Shown here: positions 28,321 through 36,711 of the stretch, piece after piece | Position numbering within the stretch: the first letter of the stretch is position 1 | How the letters are laid out: every line of letters starts with the position of its first letter | From: Streptomyces sp. MUM 178J | GTDB taxonomy: Bacteria; Actinomycetota; Actinomycetes; Streptomycetales; Streptomycetaceae | Assembly: GCF_022414575.1 (NCBI RefSeq) | Contig: NZ_JADWYQ010000035.1 | Span: forward strand, 13,884 to 77,883 | Length of the DNA stretch: 64,000 nucleotides | Direction: 5' to 3' | Made by a program: the position numbers and the translations under genes | Notes under the pieces: model-generated | Database searches by the model: none | The model's input: only the letters and a program-made list of their open reading frames with translations | Told to the model about the DNA's origin: nothing

Positions 28321-29982
28321 GTGGCACGTCGAACGCTCTCCCGCGCCCTTGGCTTTCGGTTCCCCGGCAACCGGATCCTCGGCAGCCGCATCGTCAGCGG
28401 CGGCAGTGCGCAGATCGCCCGCAGCCGGGAGATCGCGCGCACTGCCGCGGACGGCGCGGCGGATGTGCTCCACCCGCTGATCACGATCAGTCGCGGGCTG
28501 CGCCGGCTGGCCGGGACGGCGCGCCGGCGGTGGGCCGACACCCCGACGGAGCGGCGTGGTCCCGCACTCTTCCTGGCCGCCGGCAGCCTGCTGCTGATCG
28601 CGCTCGTCCCGTACGGGCCGCTGCTCGCGCTGGTCTCGGTGATGGGCGCGGCCGCATGGCAGGGCCGGGAGCGCACTGCGGCGCCGAGCGGCCCCGACCC
28701 CGCTGAGAGCCGCAGGCTGCAGGCGTTGTACGAGGCCCTGGTGCCGTACTTCTCGGCGGCCGAGGACCCCGCTCCGCTGTTCCGGCACGGCGGGGAGTGG
28801 GGCGCCGCGTTCAGCGAGTGCGCCTTTGACGCGGACGGGCGGCTGACCAGGCTGCGGGTGAACTACCCCGCGTACTTCACAGACGGCGAGCCGCAGGCCC
28901 GCGCCCGTATCGAGCAACTGCTGCACGCCAAGTCGGGACGCGGCCGCGAGCACCTCTTCACCTGGGAGGAGGAGGCCAATGAAATGCTGATGACCGCGCT
29001 TCCCGCGCTGCCGGCCACGATCTCCGCACAGCGGTTCGTCACCGTCCCCGGGGAGACCGTCCTCGGCTTCACCGATCCGGACGCGGTACAGCGCACGGTG
29101 CCGGTGACCGATGCCGAGGGGGCGACACGGGACGCGCCGCCGGTCGTCTGGCGCACGGGGGCGCGGTCGACCGAGCCGCATCTGCTGGCCGTCGGGACGC
29201 CCGGCAGCGGCACCTCCACACTGCTCCGGTCCATCGCGCTGCAGGCCCTCCAGCACGGGGACGTACTCATCATCGAGGGCGGAGGCACCGGCGAGTACGC
29301 GTGTCTGACCGGGCGCAAGGGCGTGCTGGCGGTGGAGTGCGGGCTGGCCGGCGCGCTGGCCGGCCTGGAGTGGGCGGCACATGAGACGGAGCGCCGGCTG
29401 ATCGCGGCGAACCGTTCACGGCAGGCGGGGCATCCCACGCCCGAGGATGTTCGCCGCCCGCTGTGGATCCTGCTCGACCGACCGAGCGTCCTCGGTCATC
29501 TCGCGGCGGCCGAGGGGCGCACCGACCCGCAGCGACTGCTCTCCGTGCCGCTGCGGCACGGCAGGGCGGCGCAGGTGACGGTGGCCGTGGCGGAGCAGTT
29601 CGACGGGCTGGAGTCGCTGGCCGAGTCGGTGCGCACGCATACGCGGGCGCGGGTGGTCCTCGGGCCGGTCTCCTGCGAGCAGGCAACGTCCGTGCTCGGC
29701 GTCCCGCCGCACACGACACCGGTCCCGGCAGTGCCGCCCGGCCGGGGGTACGCCCGGCTGGGTGCGGCGCCTGTGGTCCGGCTTCAGGTGCCCTCGACGC
29801 CGGACCCGTACGACGACGCCACGGCCGAATCCCACCGGCGGGCGGTGCTGGCGCTGCTGCCGGAGCGGGAGGACCACGGGGCGACGGACACGGTGCGGGA
29901 GGACGACAGGGCGACGGACACGGTGCGGGAGGACGACGGGGCGACGGACACGGTGCGGGACGCGGTCAAGGCGGACGGCTGA
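28321..29982 (+). CDS. FtsK/TraB-like membrane protein with degenerate P-loop
   Basis: A 553-aa protein. The N-terminus is basic, a hydrophobic pair lies at ~82-112 (FLAAGSLLLIALVPYGPLLA), and an FtsK/SpoIIIE-like ATPase domain occupies ~240-480. The Walker A position reads GTPGSGTST (residues 292-300), so the invariant Lys is Thr. The Walker B region reads LWILLDRPS and lacks the catalytic Glu. It therefore probably binds or hydrolyses ATP poorly and may have a structural role. The GTG start follows the stop of the small membrane peptide directly, so the two are co-translated. The C-terminus ends in a threefold 10-residue acidic repeat. Confidence 0.8.
   Translation: MARRTLSRALGFRFPGNRILGSRIVSGGSAQIARSREIARTAADGAADVLHPLITISRGLRRLAGTARRRWADTPTERRGPALFLAAGSLLLIALVPYGPLLALVSVMGAAAWQGRERTAAPSGPDPAESRRLQALYEALVPYFSAAEDPAPLFRHGGEWGAAFSECAFDADGRLTRLRVNYPAYFTDGEPQARARIEQLLHAKSGRGREHLFTWEEEANEMLMTALPALPATISAQRFVTVPGETVLGFTDPDAVQRTVPVTDAEGATRDAPPVVWRTGARSTEPHLLAVGTPGSGTSTLLRSIALQALQHGDVLIIEGGGTGEYACLTGRKGVLAVECGLAGALAGLEWAAHETERRLIAANRSRQAGHPTPEDVRRPLWILLDRPSVLGHLAAAEGRTDPQRLLSVPLRHGRAAQVTVAVAEQFDGLESLAESVRTHTRARVVLGPVSCEQATSVLGVPPHTTPVPAVPPGRGYARLGAAPVVRLQVPSTPDPYDDATAESHRRAVLALLPEREDHGATDTVREDDRATDTVREDDGATDTVRDAVKADG
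29869..29958. repeat. 30-bp tandem repeat, three units
   Basis: Three nearly identical 30-bp units (29869, 29899, 29929) at the 3' end of the FtsK-like gene, each containing gcgacggacacggtgcgg. They encode a repeated Glu-Asp-Asp/His-x-Ala-Thr-Asp-Thr-Val-Arg unit in frame. Confidence 0.93.
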
Positions 29983-30066
29983 CGTGTGCGGCCGACGGCT
30001 CTCCCCCTCCCCGTCTCCTCCCGAATCTGGGCTTGCCCCCGACCCCCTCGCCGGGTAGCCGCCGGA

Positions 30067-30099
30067 GGCGGACGGCAGCTGTCCAGCAGGCCGTCCGCC
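30067..30099. terminator. Bidirectional terminator candidate
   Basis: A 10-bp perfect stem (ggcggacggc / gccgtccgcc) with a 13-nt loop lies between the convergent FtsK-like and MocR genes. There is no T-run, as is common in Streptomyces. Confidence 0.5.
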
Positions 30100-30154
30100 C
30101 GGGCGCTCGCCCGACCCGCTGGACCGCGAGGGCACGGACGGCGCGCCCGGCGGC

Positions 30155-31654
30155 TCAGGCGACGAAGGTGCGCGGCGACTCCGCACCCGTCGTCGCGCCC
30201 GTCTCGACCAGGCGGGCCGCGGCGGCAAGACGGGTGGCCGCCTCGTCGGCGACGGGGCCGCCGACGGTGAAGGGGAGGCGGACGTACCCCTCGAACGCGC
30301 CGTCGACTCCGAAGCGCGGTCCCGAGGGGACGCGGACGCCCACGCGTTCCCCGGCCTCGGCGAGGCGGGAGCCGGAGAGTCCCCCGGTGCGGACCCAGAG
30401 GGTCAGCCCGCCCCGGGGCACCCGGAACTCCCAGCCCGGCAGCTCCCTGCGCACCGCGGCGACCAGCGCGTCGCGGTTCTCCCGTGCCTGGGTCCGGCGC
30501 ACCGCGACCGCCTGCTCCCAGCCGCCCGTCCGCATCAGCCAGTTGACGCCGAGCTGCTCCAGCACGGGCGTGCCGAGGTCCGCGTAGGCACGGGCCGCCA
30601 CCAGGGAGCGGATCACGTCGGGCGCGGCCCGGACCCAGCCGATCCGCATGCCCGCCCAGAACGCCTTGCTGGCCGACCCCACCGTGAGGACCGTGCTGCC
30701 CGCCGGGTCGAACGCGCAGACCGGCCGGGGCATGTCGATGTCATCGTCGAGATGGAGCTCCGACATGGTCTCGTCGACGACGAGCACCGTCCCCGCCGAA
30801 CGTGCCGCGTCCACCATCGCCCGCCGCTGGTCCTCGTCGGCCAGCGCACCCGTGGGGTTGTGGAAGTCGGCGACCACATACGCCAGCCGCGGGGCCGCCT
30901 CCCGCAGCACCTGCCGCCAGCGCGGCAGATCCCAGCCCGCCAGTCCGTCGGCCATGGCGACCGGCACCAGCCTGGCCCCGGCCTCGCGCATCAGCTGGAG
31001 GATGTTGGCGTAGGAGGGCGACTCGACGGCGATGCGCTCGCCGCGCCCGGCGAACAGATGACAGATCGCGTCGATCGCCCCCATGGCGCCCGTGGTGACC
31101 ATGATCTGCTCGGGCATGGTCGGGATGCCCCGCTCGGTGTAACGGTCCGCCAGCATCCGCCGCAGGGCGGGCAGTCCCGCCGGATAGTCGCCGTGGGTGT
31201 GCGCATACGGGGGAAGCTCCTCCAACGCCCCCTGGATGGCGCGGGTCAGCCATGGCTCGGGCGCGGGCAGCGCCGCACAGCCCAGGTCGATCATCGAGCC
31301 GAGGGACTCCGGCGGCAGCGGCTCCAGGCCGCGGGCGGGCAGCGGGTTGCCGGCGGGGACGGCCGTCCAGCTTCCGGCGCCCCTCCTCGACTCGAGGAAG
31401 CCCTCGCCACGCAGTGCCTCGTATGCGGCGGCGACCGTCGTGCGGCTCACCGAGAGGGCCAGCGCCAGCTCCCGCTCGGCGGGCAGGCGGGCGGCGACGG
31501 GCACCCTGCCTTCGAGGACGAGCAGTCTGATCCCGTCGGCCAGCGCACGGTACGCGGGGAGCTTGCGCGCTCCCGGTCCACCCGGCCGCGGCGTCTGGGC
31601 GCCGAGCTGACGGGCGAGTTGCGCCGCCCCCACCGCCGAGGTCCACTGCGTCAT
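30155..31654 (-). CDS. MocR-type regulator (GntR HTH fused to aminotransferase)
   Basis: A 499-aa MocR protein. The N-terminal GntR winged helix (~30-100) contains PAYRALADGIRLLVLEGRVP and LSVSRTTVAAAYEALRGEGF. The C-terminal fold-type I aminotransferase domain follows, with VVADFHNPTGAL (~265) and the PLP-binding Lys in SASKAFWAG (~327). MocR proteins use PLP as sensor ligand. The gene is divergent from yczE, a pairing seen in many bacteria, so it probably controls yczE and itself. A 30-bp palindrome at 31680-31709 sits just upstream. ATG 31654 was chosen over an ATG 22 codons upstream, which lies inside the palindrome region. Confidence 0.9.
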   Translation of the reverse strand: MTQWTSAVGAAQLARQLGAQTPRPGGPGARKLPAYRALADGIRLLVLEGRVPVAARLPAERELALALSVSRTTVAAAYEALRGEGFLESRRGAGSWTAVPAGNPLPARGLEPLPPESLGSMIDLGCAALPAPEPWLTRAIQGALEELPPYAHTHGDYPAGLPALRRMLADRYTERGIPTMPEQIMVTTGAMGAIDAICHLFAGRGERIAVESPSYANILQLMREAGARLVPVAMADGLAGWDLPRWRQVLREAAPRLAYVVADFHNPTGALADEDQRRAMVDAARSAGTVLVVDETMSELHLDDDIDMPRPVCAFDPAGSTVLTVGSASKAFWAGMRIGWVRAAPDVIRSLVAARAYADLGTPVLEQLGVNWLMRTGGWEQAVAVRRTQARENRDALVAAVRRELPGWEFRVPRGGLTLWVRTGGLSGSRLAEAGERVGVRVPSGPRFGVDGAFEGYVRLPFTVGGPVADEAATRLAAAARLVETGATTGAESPRTFVA

Positions 31655-31679
31655 GGAAGTCAGTCCACCTTCCGGAAAT

Positions 31680-31709
31680 TGGCCATGGTTGGCATTCATT
31701 CCATGGCCA
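31680..31709. promoter_or_regulatory. Palindrome, candidate MocR operator
   Basis: A perfect inverted repeat with 9-bp arms TGGCCATGG / CCATGGCCA separated by 12 bp lies between the divergent mocR and yczE genes. The repeated ccatgg cores can also be read as direct repeats 20 bp apart, as MocR regulators often need. It is 25 bp from the mocR start and 46 bp from the yczE start. Confidence 0.6.
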
Positions 31710-31755
31710 CAGGGTGTCATGCATCAGTCCACGACGACACCCTGGGGGGTCACAC

Positions 31756-32412
31756 GTGTCTTCTGCCTCTGTCCATCTGCCGCGCCGGCTGCTGCAGCTG
31801 TACGCCGGTTTGACGCTGTACGGGGCGAGTTCGGCGCTGCTGGTGCGTGCGGGGCTCGGGCTGGAGCCCTGGAACGTGCTCCATCAGGGTCTTGCGGAGC
31901 TGACCGGCCTGACCATCGGCGTGGTGTCGATCATCGTGGGCGCCGCGGTGCTGCTGGCCTGGATTCCGCTGCGGCAGCGCCCGGGGCTCGGCACGGTCTC
32001 CAATGTCTTCGTCGTCGGCCTCGCCATGGACGCGACGCTGGCGGTCGTGCCGGACGCCCGCACGCTCCCCGTGCAGATCCTCGTGATGACCACGGGGATC
32101 GTGCTGAACGGCGCGGCGACCGGACTGTACATCGCGGCCCGATTCGGACCGGGGCCGCGCGACGGCCTGATGACCGGACTGCACCGGCGGACCGGCCGTT
32201 CGATCCGGCTGATGCGCACCCTGATAGAGGTGGCGGTGGTGGCCACGGGATTCCTGCTCGGCGGGTCGCTGGGCGTCGGCACGGTGGCGTACGCGCTGGC
32301 GATCGGCCCGCTCGCACAGCTGTTCCTGCGCGTCTTCGCCATCTGTGGACCAGGCGAATGCAGTACGGCGGTCGCCGGGCGGACACCGGGGCGGGTGATA
32401 CTGCCGAGGTGA
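31756..32412 (+). CDS. YczE/YyaS-family membrane protein
   Basis: A 218-aa integral membrane protein with about five TM segments. LYAGLTLYGASSALLVRAGL, GLEPWNVLHQGLAEL and the RFGPGPRDGLMTGLHRRTG loop (~135-153) are hallmarks of the YczE/YyaS/YitT family. The GTG at 31756 follows a G-rich ribosome site. Function is unknown in the family; an export or permease role under MocR control is commonly assumed. It overlaps the next gene by GTGA. Confidence 0.88.
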   Translation: MSSASVHLPRRLLQLYAGLTLYGASSALLVRAGLGLEPWNVLHQGLAELTGLTIGVVSIIVGAAVLLAWIPLRQRPGLGTVSNVFVVGLAMDATLAVVPDARTLPVQILVMTTGIVLNGAATGLYIAARFGPGPRDGLMTGLHRRTGRSIRLMRTLIEVAVVATGFLLGGSLGVGTVAYALAIGPLAQLFLRVFAICGPGECSTAVAGRTPGRVILPR

Positions 32413-33173
32413 CACGCGTACGCCATCCTTATCTGGACCATCCGGCCACGCTCGCCTTCGCGCACCGGGGCGGGGCGGCCGACGGGCTCGAGAACACCGC
32501 CGCCGCCTTCCGCCGCGCCGCCGAGGCCGGCTACCGCTACTTCGAGACGGACGTGCACACCACCGCCGACGGCAGGCTCGTCGCCTTCCACGACACGACG
32601 CTGGACCGGGTCACGGACACGCGCGGCCGGATCGCCGACCTCCCCTGGAGCGAGGTGCGCCGGGCGCGGGTGGCGGGCCGGGAGCCGCTGCCTCTCTTCG
32701 AGGAACTGCTGGAGGAGTTCCCGGAGGCGCGCTGGAACGTCGACATAAAGGCGGAGTCGGCACTGGCGCCGCTGGTCGATCTGATCCGGGGGACCGGCGC
32801 CTGGGACCGCGTCTGCGTGGGCTCCTTCTCGGAGGGGAGGGTGGCCAGGGCCGCCCGTCTCGCCGGGCCGCGGCTGGCGACGTCGTACGGCGTACGCGGG
32901 GTGCTGGGGCTGCGGATGCGCTCGCTGGGCATTCCGGCGGCGGTGCGGATGGGCGCGGTGTGCGCGCAGGTCCCGCAGTCCCAGAACGGCATCCCTGTGG
33001 TGGACCGCCGCTTCGTCCGCGAGGCGCATGCCCGCGGGCTTCAGGTGCACGTCTGGACGGTGAACGACGCGGATCGGATGGCGGCGCTGCTGGACCTCGG
33101 GGTGGATGGCATCATGACCGATCATCTGGAGACGCTGCGCACGGTGCTGACCGACCGGGGAGTCTGGATCTGA
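32409..33173 (+). CDS. Glycerophosphodiester phosphodiesterase
   Basis: A 254-aa GDPD TIM-barrel enzyme. The signature AHRGG...ENT (~residues 18-30), then YFETDVHTTADGRLVAFHD with the metal/catalytic Glu, Asp and His residues, is intact, as is the C-terminal VHVWTVND. It cleaves glycerophosphodiesters to glycerol-3-phosphate and an alcohol. No signal peptide is seen, so it is cytoplasmic and suits lipid turnover. The GTG overlaps the YczE stop. Confidence 0.93.
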   Translation: MTRVRHPYLDHPATLAFAHRGGAADGLENTAAAFRRAAEAGYRYFETDVHTTADGRLVAFHDTTLDRVTDTRGRIADLPWSEVRRARVAGREPLPLFEELLEEFPEARWNVDIKAESALAPLVDLIRGTGAWDRVCVGSFSEGRVARAARLAGPRLATSYGVRGVLGLRMRSLGIPAAVRMGAVCAQVPQSQNGIPVVDRRFVREAHARGLQVHVWTVNDADRMAALLDLGVDGIMTDHLETLRTVLTDRGVWI

Positions 33174-33227
33174 CCCCCGGCCCTTCCGCCCCGCACGTCT
33201 GACGGCGGACGAGCGAGAGGGCGCGGC

Positions 33228-34592
33228 GTGACTGCGGACACCGCGGACCGGGCGGCCGGCCCGGACGGTCCAGGCCATCCGGAAGACCGGATACGCGAGC
33301 AGCGGGGCTGGTACTTCTACGACTTCGCCTGCTCGGTCTACTCGACGAGCGTGCTCACCGTCTTCCTCGGGCCGTATCTGACGTCCGTGGCCAAGGCCGC
33401 GGCGGACGCCGAGGGGTTTGTCCACCCGCTGGGCGTCCCGGTGCGGGCCGGGGCGGTGTTCCCGTACGCGGTGTCGGTGTCCGTGGTGCTGGCAGTGCTG
33501 GTGATGCCACTGGCGGGTGCGGCGGCCGACCGTTCGGGGCGAAAGAAGCCTCTGCTGGCGGCTGCCGCGTACCTCGGGGCGGCGGCGACCACGGGCATGT
33601 TCTTCCTGGACGGCGACCGCTATCTGCTGGGCGCGCTGCTGCTGATCGTCGCCAACGCCTCCCTCGCGGTGTCGATGGTCCTCTACAACGCGTATCTGCC
33701 GCAGATCGCGAAGCCCGACGAGCGGGACGCGGTCTCGTCGCGGGGCTGGGCGTTCGGCTATACGTCGGGCGCGCTGGTGCTCCTGCTCAATCTCGCCCTC
33801 TACACAGGGCATGACTCCTTCGGCCTGTCGGAGGCCGAGGCGGTGCGGATCTGTCTGGCGTCGGCCGGTCTGTGGTGGGGGGCGTTCACCCTGGTGCCGC
33901 TGCGCCGACTGCGTGACCGGCGGGCCGCGCCGGACGGCGAGGGGGCGGTGGGCTCCGGCTGGCGGCAGCTCCTGGCGACGCTCCGGGACATGCGGCGCCA
34001 TCCGCTCACCCTCTCCTTCCTGCTGGCGTATCTCGTCTACAACGACGGGGTCCAGACGGTGATCTCCCAGGCGTCGATCTACGGCTCCGAGGAGCTGGGG
34101 CTCGACCAGACCACGCTGATCACCGCGGTGCTGCTGGTGCAGGTGCTGGCGGTGGCGGGCGCGCTGGCGATGGGACGGCTGGCCCGGAGCTACGGGGCGA
34201 AGCACACGATCCTGGGGTCTCTGGGGGTGTGGACGCTGATCCTCGCCGTCGGCTACTTCCTGCCCGCGGGACGGCCGATGTGGTTCTTCGTCCTCGCCGG
34301 TGCGATCGGGCTCGTCCTCGGCGGCAGCCAGGCGCTGTCGCGTTCGCTCTTCTCGCATCTGGTGCCGCGAGGCAAGGAGGCGGAGTACTTCTCCGCGTAC
34401 GAGATGAGCGATCGCGGACTGAGCTGGCTGGGGCCTCTGGTCTTTGGCCTGGCGTACCAGCTGACCGGCAGCTACCGGGACGCGATCATCTCCCTGGTGG
34501 CGTTCTTCGCCCTCGGGTTCCTGCTGCTGGCGCGGGTGCCGGTACGGGAGGCGGCGGCCGCCGCGGGCAATCCGGTGCCCGACCGGATTTAG
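33228..34592 (+). CDS. MFS transporter, UMF1 (Atg22-like) family
   Basis: A 454-aa, 12-TM transporter. The N-terminal REQRGWYFYDFACSVYSTSV and the motif AAADRSGRKKPLL, followed by VLYNAYLPQIAKPDERDAVS, identify the UMF1 group of MFS proteins related to yeast Atg22. Substrates are unclear; amino-acid or amine efflux is suggested for relatives. GTG start, 54 bp after the GDPD gene and likely in the same operon. About 265 bp without a gene separate it from rbpA. Confidence 0.88.
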   Translation: MTADTADRAAGPDGPGHPEDRIREQRGWYFYDFACSVYSTSVLTVFLGPYLTSVAKAAADAEGFVHPLGVPVRAGAVFPYAVSVSVVLAVLVMPLAGAAADRSGRKKPLLAAAAYLGAAATTGMFFLDGDRYLLGALLLIVANASLAVSMVLYNAYLPQIAKPDERDAVSSRGWAFGYTSGALVLLLNLALYTGHDSFGLSEAEAVRICLASAGLWWGAFTLVPLRRLRDRRAAPDGEGAVGSGWRQLLATLRDMRRHPLTLSFLLAYLVYNDGVQTVISQASIYGSEELGLDQTTLITAVLLVQVLAVAGALAMGRLARSYGAKHTILGSLGVWTLILAVGYFLPAGRPMWFFVLAGAIGLVLGGSQALSRSLFSHLVPRGKEAEYFSAYEMSDRGLSWLGPLVFGLAYQLTGSYRDAIISLVAFFALGFLLLARVPVREAAAAAGNPVPDRI

Positions 34593-34772
34593 ACGTTGAA
34601 GTGAAAGGGCGGTAGTGTACGCCTTTGGCCTGCCAGGCGGACCGTTACTGCGCGCGGAAGAAGTGAAATCACGGGGTGACACTTTCTGTCAGATGTGACA
34701 AACCGGGCACTGGTGGGTACCCCCATACATTGGGAAAGCAGCGGCACGACGGGCGACGCATGACCCGGAACG

Positions 34773-34798
34773 GGAATCTTTACCGCCGACCGGACGTT
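34773..34798 (+). promoter_or_regulatory. Sigma-R type promoter of rbpA
   Basis: GGAAT (34773-34777), exactly 18 bp, then GTT (34796-34798) matches the Streptomyces sigma-R (disulfide stress) consensus GGAAT-N18-GTT. It lies 61 bp before the rbpA start. rbpA is a known sigma-R target in S. coelicolor. Confidence 0.8.
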
Positions 34799-34859
34799 GA
34801 CCGGATGACGACGACAGCGACACCTGTCCTGTGGGCGACAAGCCCGGGAGGCACGATTC

Positions 34860-35234
34860 ATGAGTGAGCGAGCTCTCCGCGGCACGCGGCTCGTGGTTAC
34901 CAGCTACGAGACGGACCGCGGCATCGATCTGGCCCCGCGCCAGGCCGTGGAGTACGCATGCCAGAACGGACATCGTTTCGAGATGCCGTTCTCGGTTGAG
35001 GCGGAGATTCCGCCGGAGTGGGAGTGCAAGGCGTGCGGCGCCCAGGCACTCCTGGTGGACGGGGACGGCCCCGAGGAGAAGAAGGGCAAGCCGGCGCGTA
35101 CGCACTGGGACATGCTCATGGAGAGGCGCACCCGTGAAGAACTGGAGGAGGTGCTGGCCGAGAGGCTGGCGGTCCTGCGGTCGGGGGCGATGAACATCGC
35201 GGTGCATCCGCGGGACAGCCGGAAGTCCGCGTGA
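34860..35234 (+). CDS. rbpA: RNA polymerase-binding protein RbpA
   Basis: A 124-aa RbpA. It contains RLVVTSYETDRGIDLAPRQ near the N-terminus, the zinc/core region CQNGHRFEMPFS...WECKACG (~30-60), and the C-terminal sigma-interaction part THWDMLMERRTREELEEVL (~80-98). RbpA binds RNA polymerase holoenzyme with the principal sigma factor and stabilises the open complex; loss slows growth and raises rifampicin sensitivity in Streptomyces. It is monocistronic, driven at least by the sigma-R promoter upstream and closed by a strong hairpin. Confidence 0.97.
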   Translation: MSERALRGTRLVVTSYETDRGIDLAPRQAVEYACQNGHRFEMPFSVEAEIPPEWECKACGAQALLVDGDGPEEKKGKPARTHWDMLMERRTREELEEVLAERLAVLRSGAMNIAVHPRDSRKSA

Positions 35235-35266
35235 TCGTGTGATCGCGTAGCTTCGAGTCACCGCGA

Positions 35267-35307
35267 GCCGCGGGGGCGGACCACATCAGGTGGTCCGCCC
35301 CCGCGGC
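35267..35307. terminator. Bidirectional terminator between rbpA and fxsA
   Basis: A perfect 18-bp stem (35267-35284 with 35290-35307) around the 5-nt loop atcag, followed by TTT on the rbpA side. It serves the convergent rbpA and fxsA genes. Confidence 0.9.
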
Positions 35308-35337
35308 TTTGCCGTGCTCGGGCAGGTGTGCGGGGCG

Positions 35338-35883
35338 TCACTTCGTCAGGGGCGGGCGGGGAGGGTCCTCGTCCTCGCTCCGGGGCGGGTCGTCGCGGAT
35401 GACCTCGCCTTGGACGACCTTGCCGTCCGGTCGGCGCATCCGGGCCTGCTCGTACGCGTCACCGAGCGGGCCCGGCACGGCCGCCCGCCGCACACGCCGG
35501 CTCAGGCTCTTCCGAAGCGGCGGGATCAGCAGCAGCAGCCCCGCCGCGTCGGAGATCAGCCCGGGCAGCATCAGCAGCAGCCCGGCGAGCATCAGAAAGC
35601 CGTTGCCCGGGTTGCCGCCGGGCTGCGGCGCCACCGCCGAAGACGGGGACTGCAGCGTCTGAGTCAGCGCCGTGAACGCCCTGCGGCCCGCCCGCTTCAT
35701 GACCGCCGCGCCCAGCACCGCCCCGCCGACCAGCAGCAGGAGCACCGTGAGCCCGCCGGCCACCCGGCCGACGACCATCAGCAGCCAGATCTCCAGCACC
35801 AGCCAGGCGGCGATGGCGAGAGGAAGCAGGGAGCGGGGGCGGGAACGCTTCTGGGCCGTCGGTGTCGGTGCGCCGGTCGTCAT
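35338..35883 (-). CDS. fxsA: FxsA family membrane protein
   Basis: A 181-aa FxsA protein. TM segments at ~20-40 and ~42-62 are followed by the cytoplasmic stretch RAGRRAFTALTQTLQ and a third hydrophobic part GFLMLAGLLLMLPGLISDAAGLLLLIPPLR (~93-123). That last part contains the family signature PGLISDAAGLLLLIPP. In E. coli FxsA overproduction relieves phage T7 exclusion by F plasmid; the normal role is unknown. The acidic, Pro-rich tail is typical of actinobacterial members. Confidence 0.92.
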   Translation of the reverse strand: MTTGAPTPTAQKRSRPRSLLPLAIAAWLVLEIWLLMVVGRVAGGLTVLLLLVGGAVLGAAVMKRAGRRAFTALTQTLQSPSSAVAPQPGGNPGNGFLMLAGLLLMLPGLISDAAGLLLLIPPLRKSLSRRVRRAAVPGPLGDAYEQARMRRPDGKVVQGEVIRDDPPRSEDEDPPRPPLTK

Positions 35884-35919
35884 GCTCCCAGTGTGCCTGG
35901 GAGCGGGGTGAAGCGGCGA

Positions 35920-36711
35920 TCAGCCCCTGCCGCGGCCGAGGAGACGATTCGCCCGACCCGCCACACCCCACGCGGTGACCCGCCACAGCGCCTCGACGAC
36001 GATGTCCCGGCTCATCTTGGAGTCGCCGAGCTCGCGCTCGACGAAGGTGATCGGGACCTCCACCACGTGGTAACCCGCCGCGACGGCCCGCCGGGCGAGA
36101 TCGACCTGGAAGCAGTAGCCCTGGGAGGCCACGTCACCGAGACCGAGCCCCTTCAGGGTGTCGGCGCGGAAGGCCCGGAATCCGCCCGTGACGTCCCGGA
36201 TCGGAACCCCGAGCAGCAGCCGCGAGTAGGTGCTGCCGCCGCGGGAGAGGAACTCCCGGTACTTGGGCCAGTTGACGACCCGTCCGCCCGGCACCCAGCG
36301 CGACCCGAGGACCAGGTCCGCCCCCTTGAGAGCGGTGAGCAGCCGGGGCAGTTCCTCGGGCTGGTGGGAGCCGTCCGCGTCCATCTCGACCAGCACGTCG
36401 TAGCCGTGCTCGATGCCCCACGCGAACCCGGCGAGGTACGCCGCGCCGAGCCCTTCCTTGCCCTTGCGGTGCAGCACATGCACATGCTCGTCCTCGGCGG
36501 AGAGCTCATCGGCGAACTTGCCGGTGCCGTCGGGGCTGTTGTCGTCGGCGACGAGGACGTCCGCGTCGGGCACTGCGGCGCGCACCCGGGCGACGATCGG
36601 CCCGATGTTCTCCGCCTCATTGTAGGTCGGGATGATCACCAAGGCCTTGCCGACCGGCGCATACCGCCTTACCTGGGCTTCTCCCCCGGGAACCCCACCA
36701 CCGTTTGTCAC
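35920..36711 (-). CDS. ppm1: Polyprenol monophosphomannose synthase
   Basis: A 263-aa GT2 enzyme. ALVIIPTYNEAENIGPIVAR opens the catalytic domain, DDNSPDGTG and the metal-binding DADGSHQPEELP (~125) follow, then DVTGGFRAFR (~170). It transfers mannose from GDP-Man to polyprenol phosphate on the cytoplasmic face, giving the donor for protein O-mannosylation and lipoglycans. It lacks the fused acyltransferase domain of the mycobacterial protein. I chose GTG 36711, preceded by AAAGGGG; an ATG 15 codons upstream has no ribosome site. Confidence 0.93.
   Translation of the reverse strand: MTNGGGVPGGEAQVRRYAPVGKALVIIPTYNEAENIGPIVARVRAAVPDADVLVADDNSPDGTGKFADELSAEDEHVHVLHRKGKEGLGAAYLAGFAWGIEHGYDVLVEMDADGSHQPEELPRLLTALKGADLVLGSRWVPGGRVVNWPKYREFLSRGGSTYSRLLLGVPIRDVTGGFRAFRADTLKGLGLGDVASQGYCFQVDLARRAVAAGYHVVEVPITFVERELGDSKMSRDIVVEALWRVTAWGVAGRANRLLGRGRG

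Noticed and set aside
31884..34682. A 932-codon minus-strand frame over yczE, GDPD and the MFS gene
   Set aside because: It covers three well-supported plus-strand genes and has an Arg/His/Gln-rich shadow composition.
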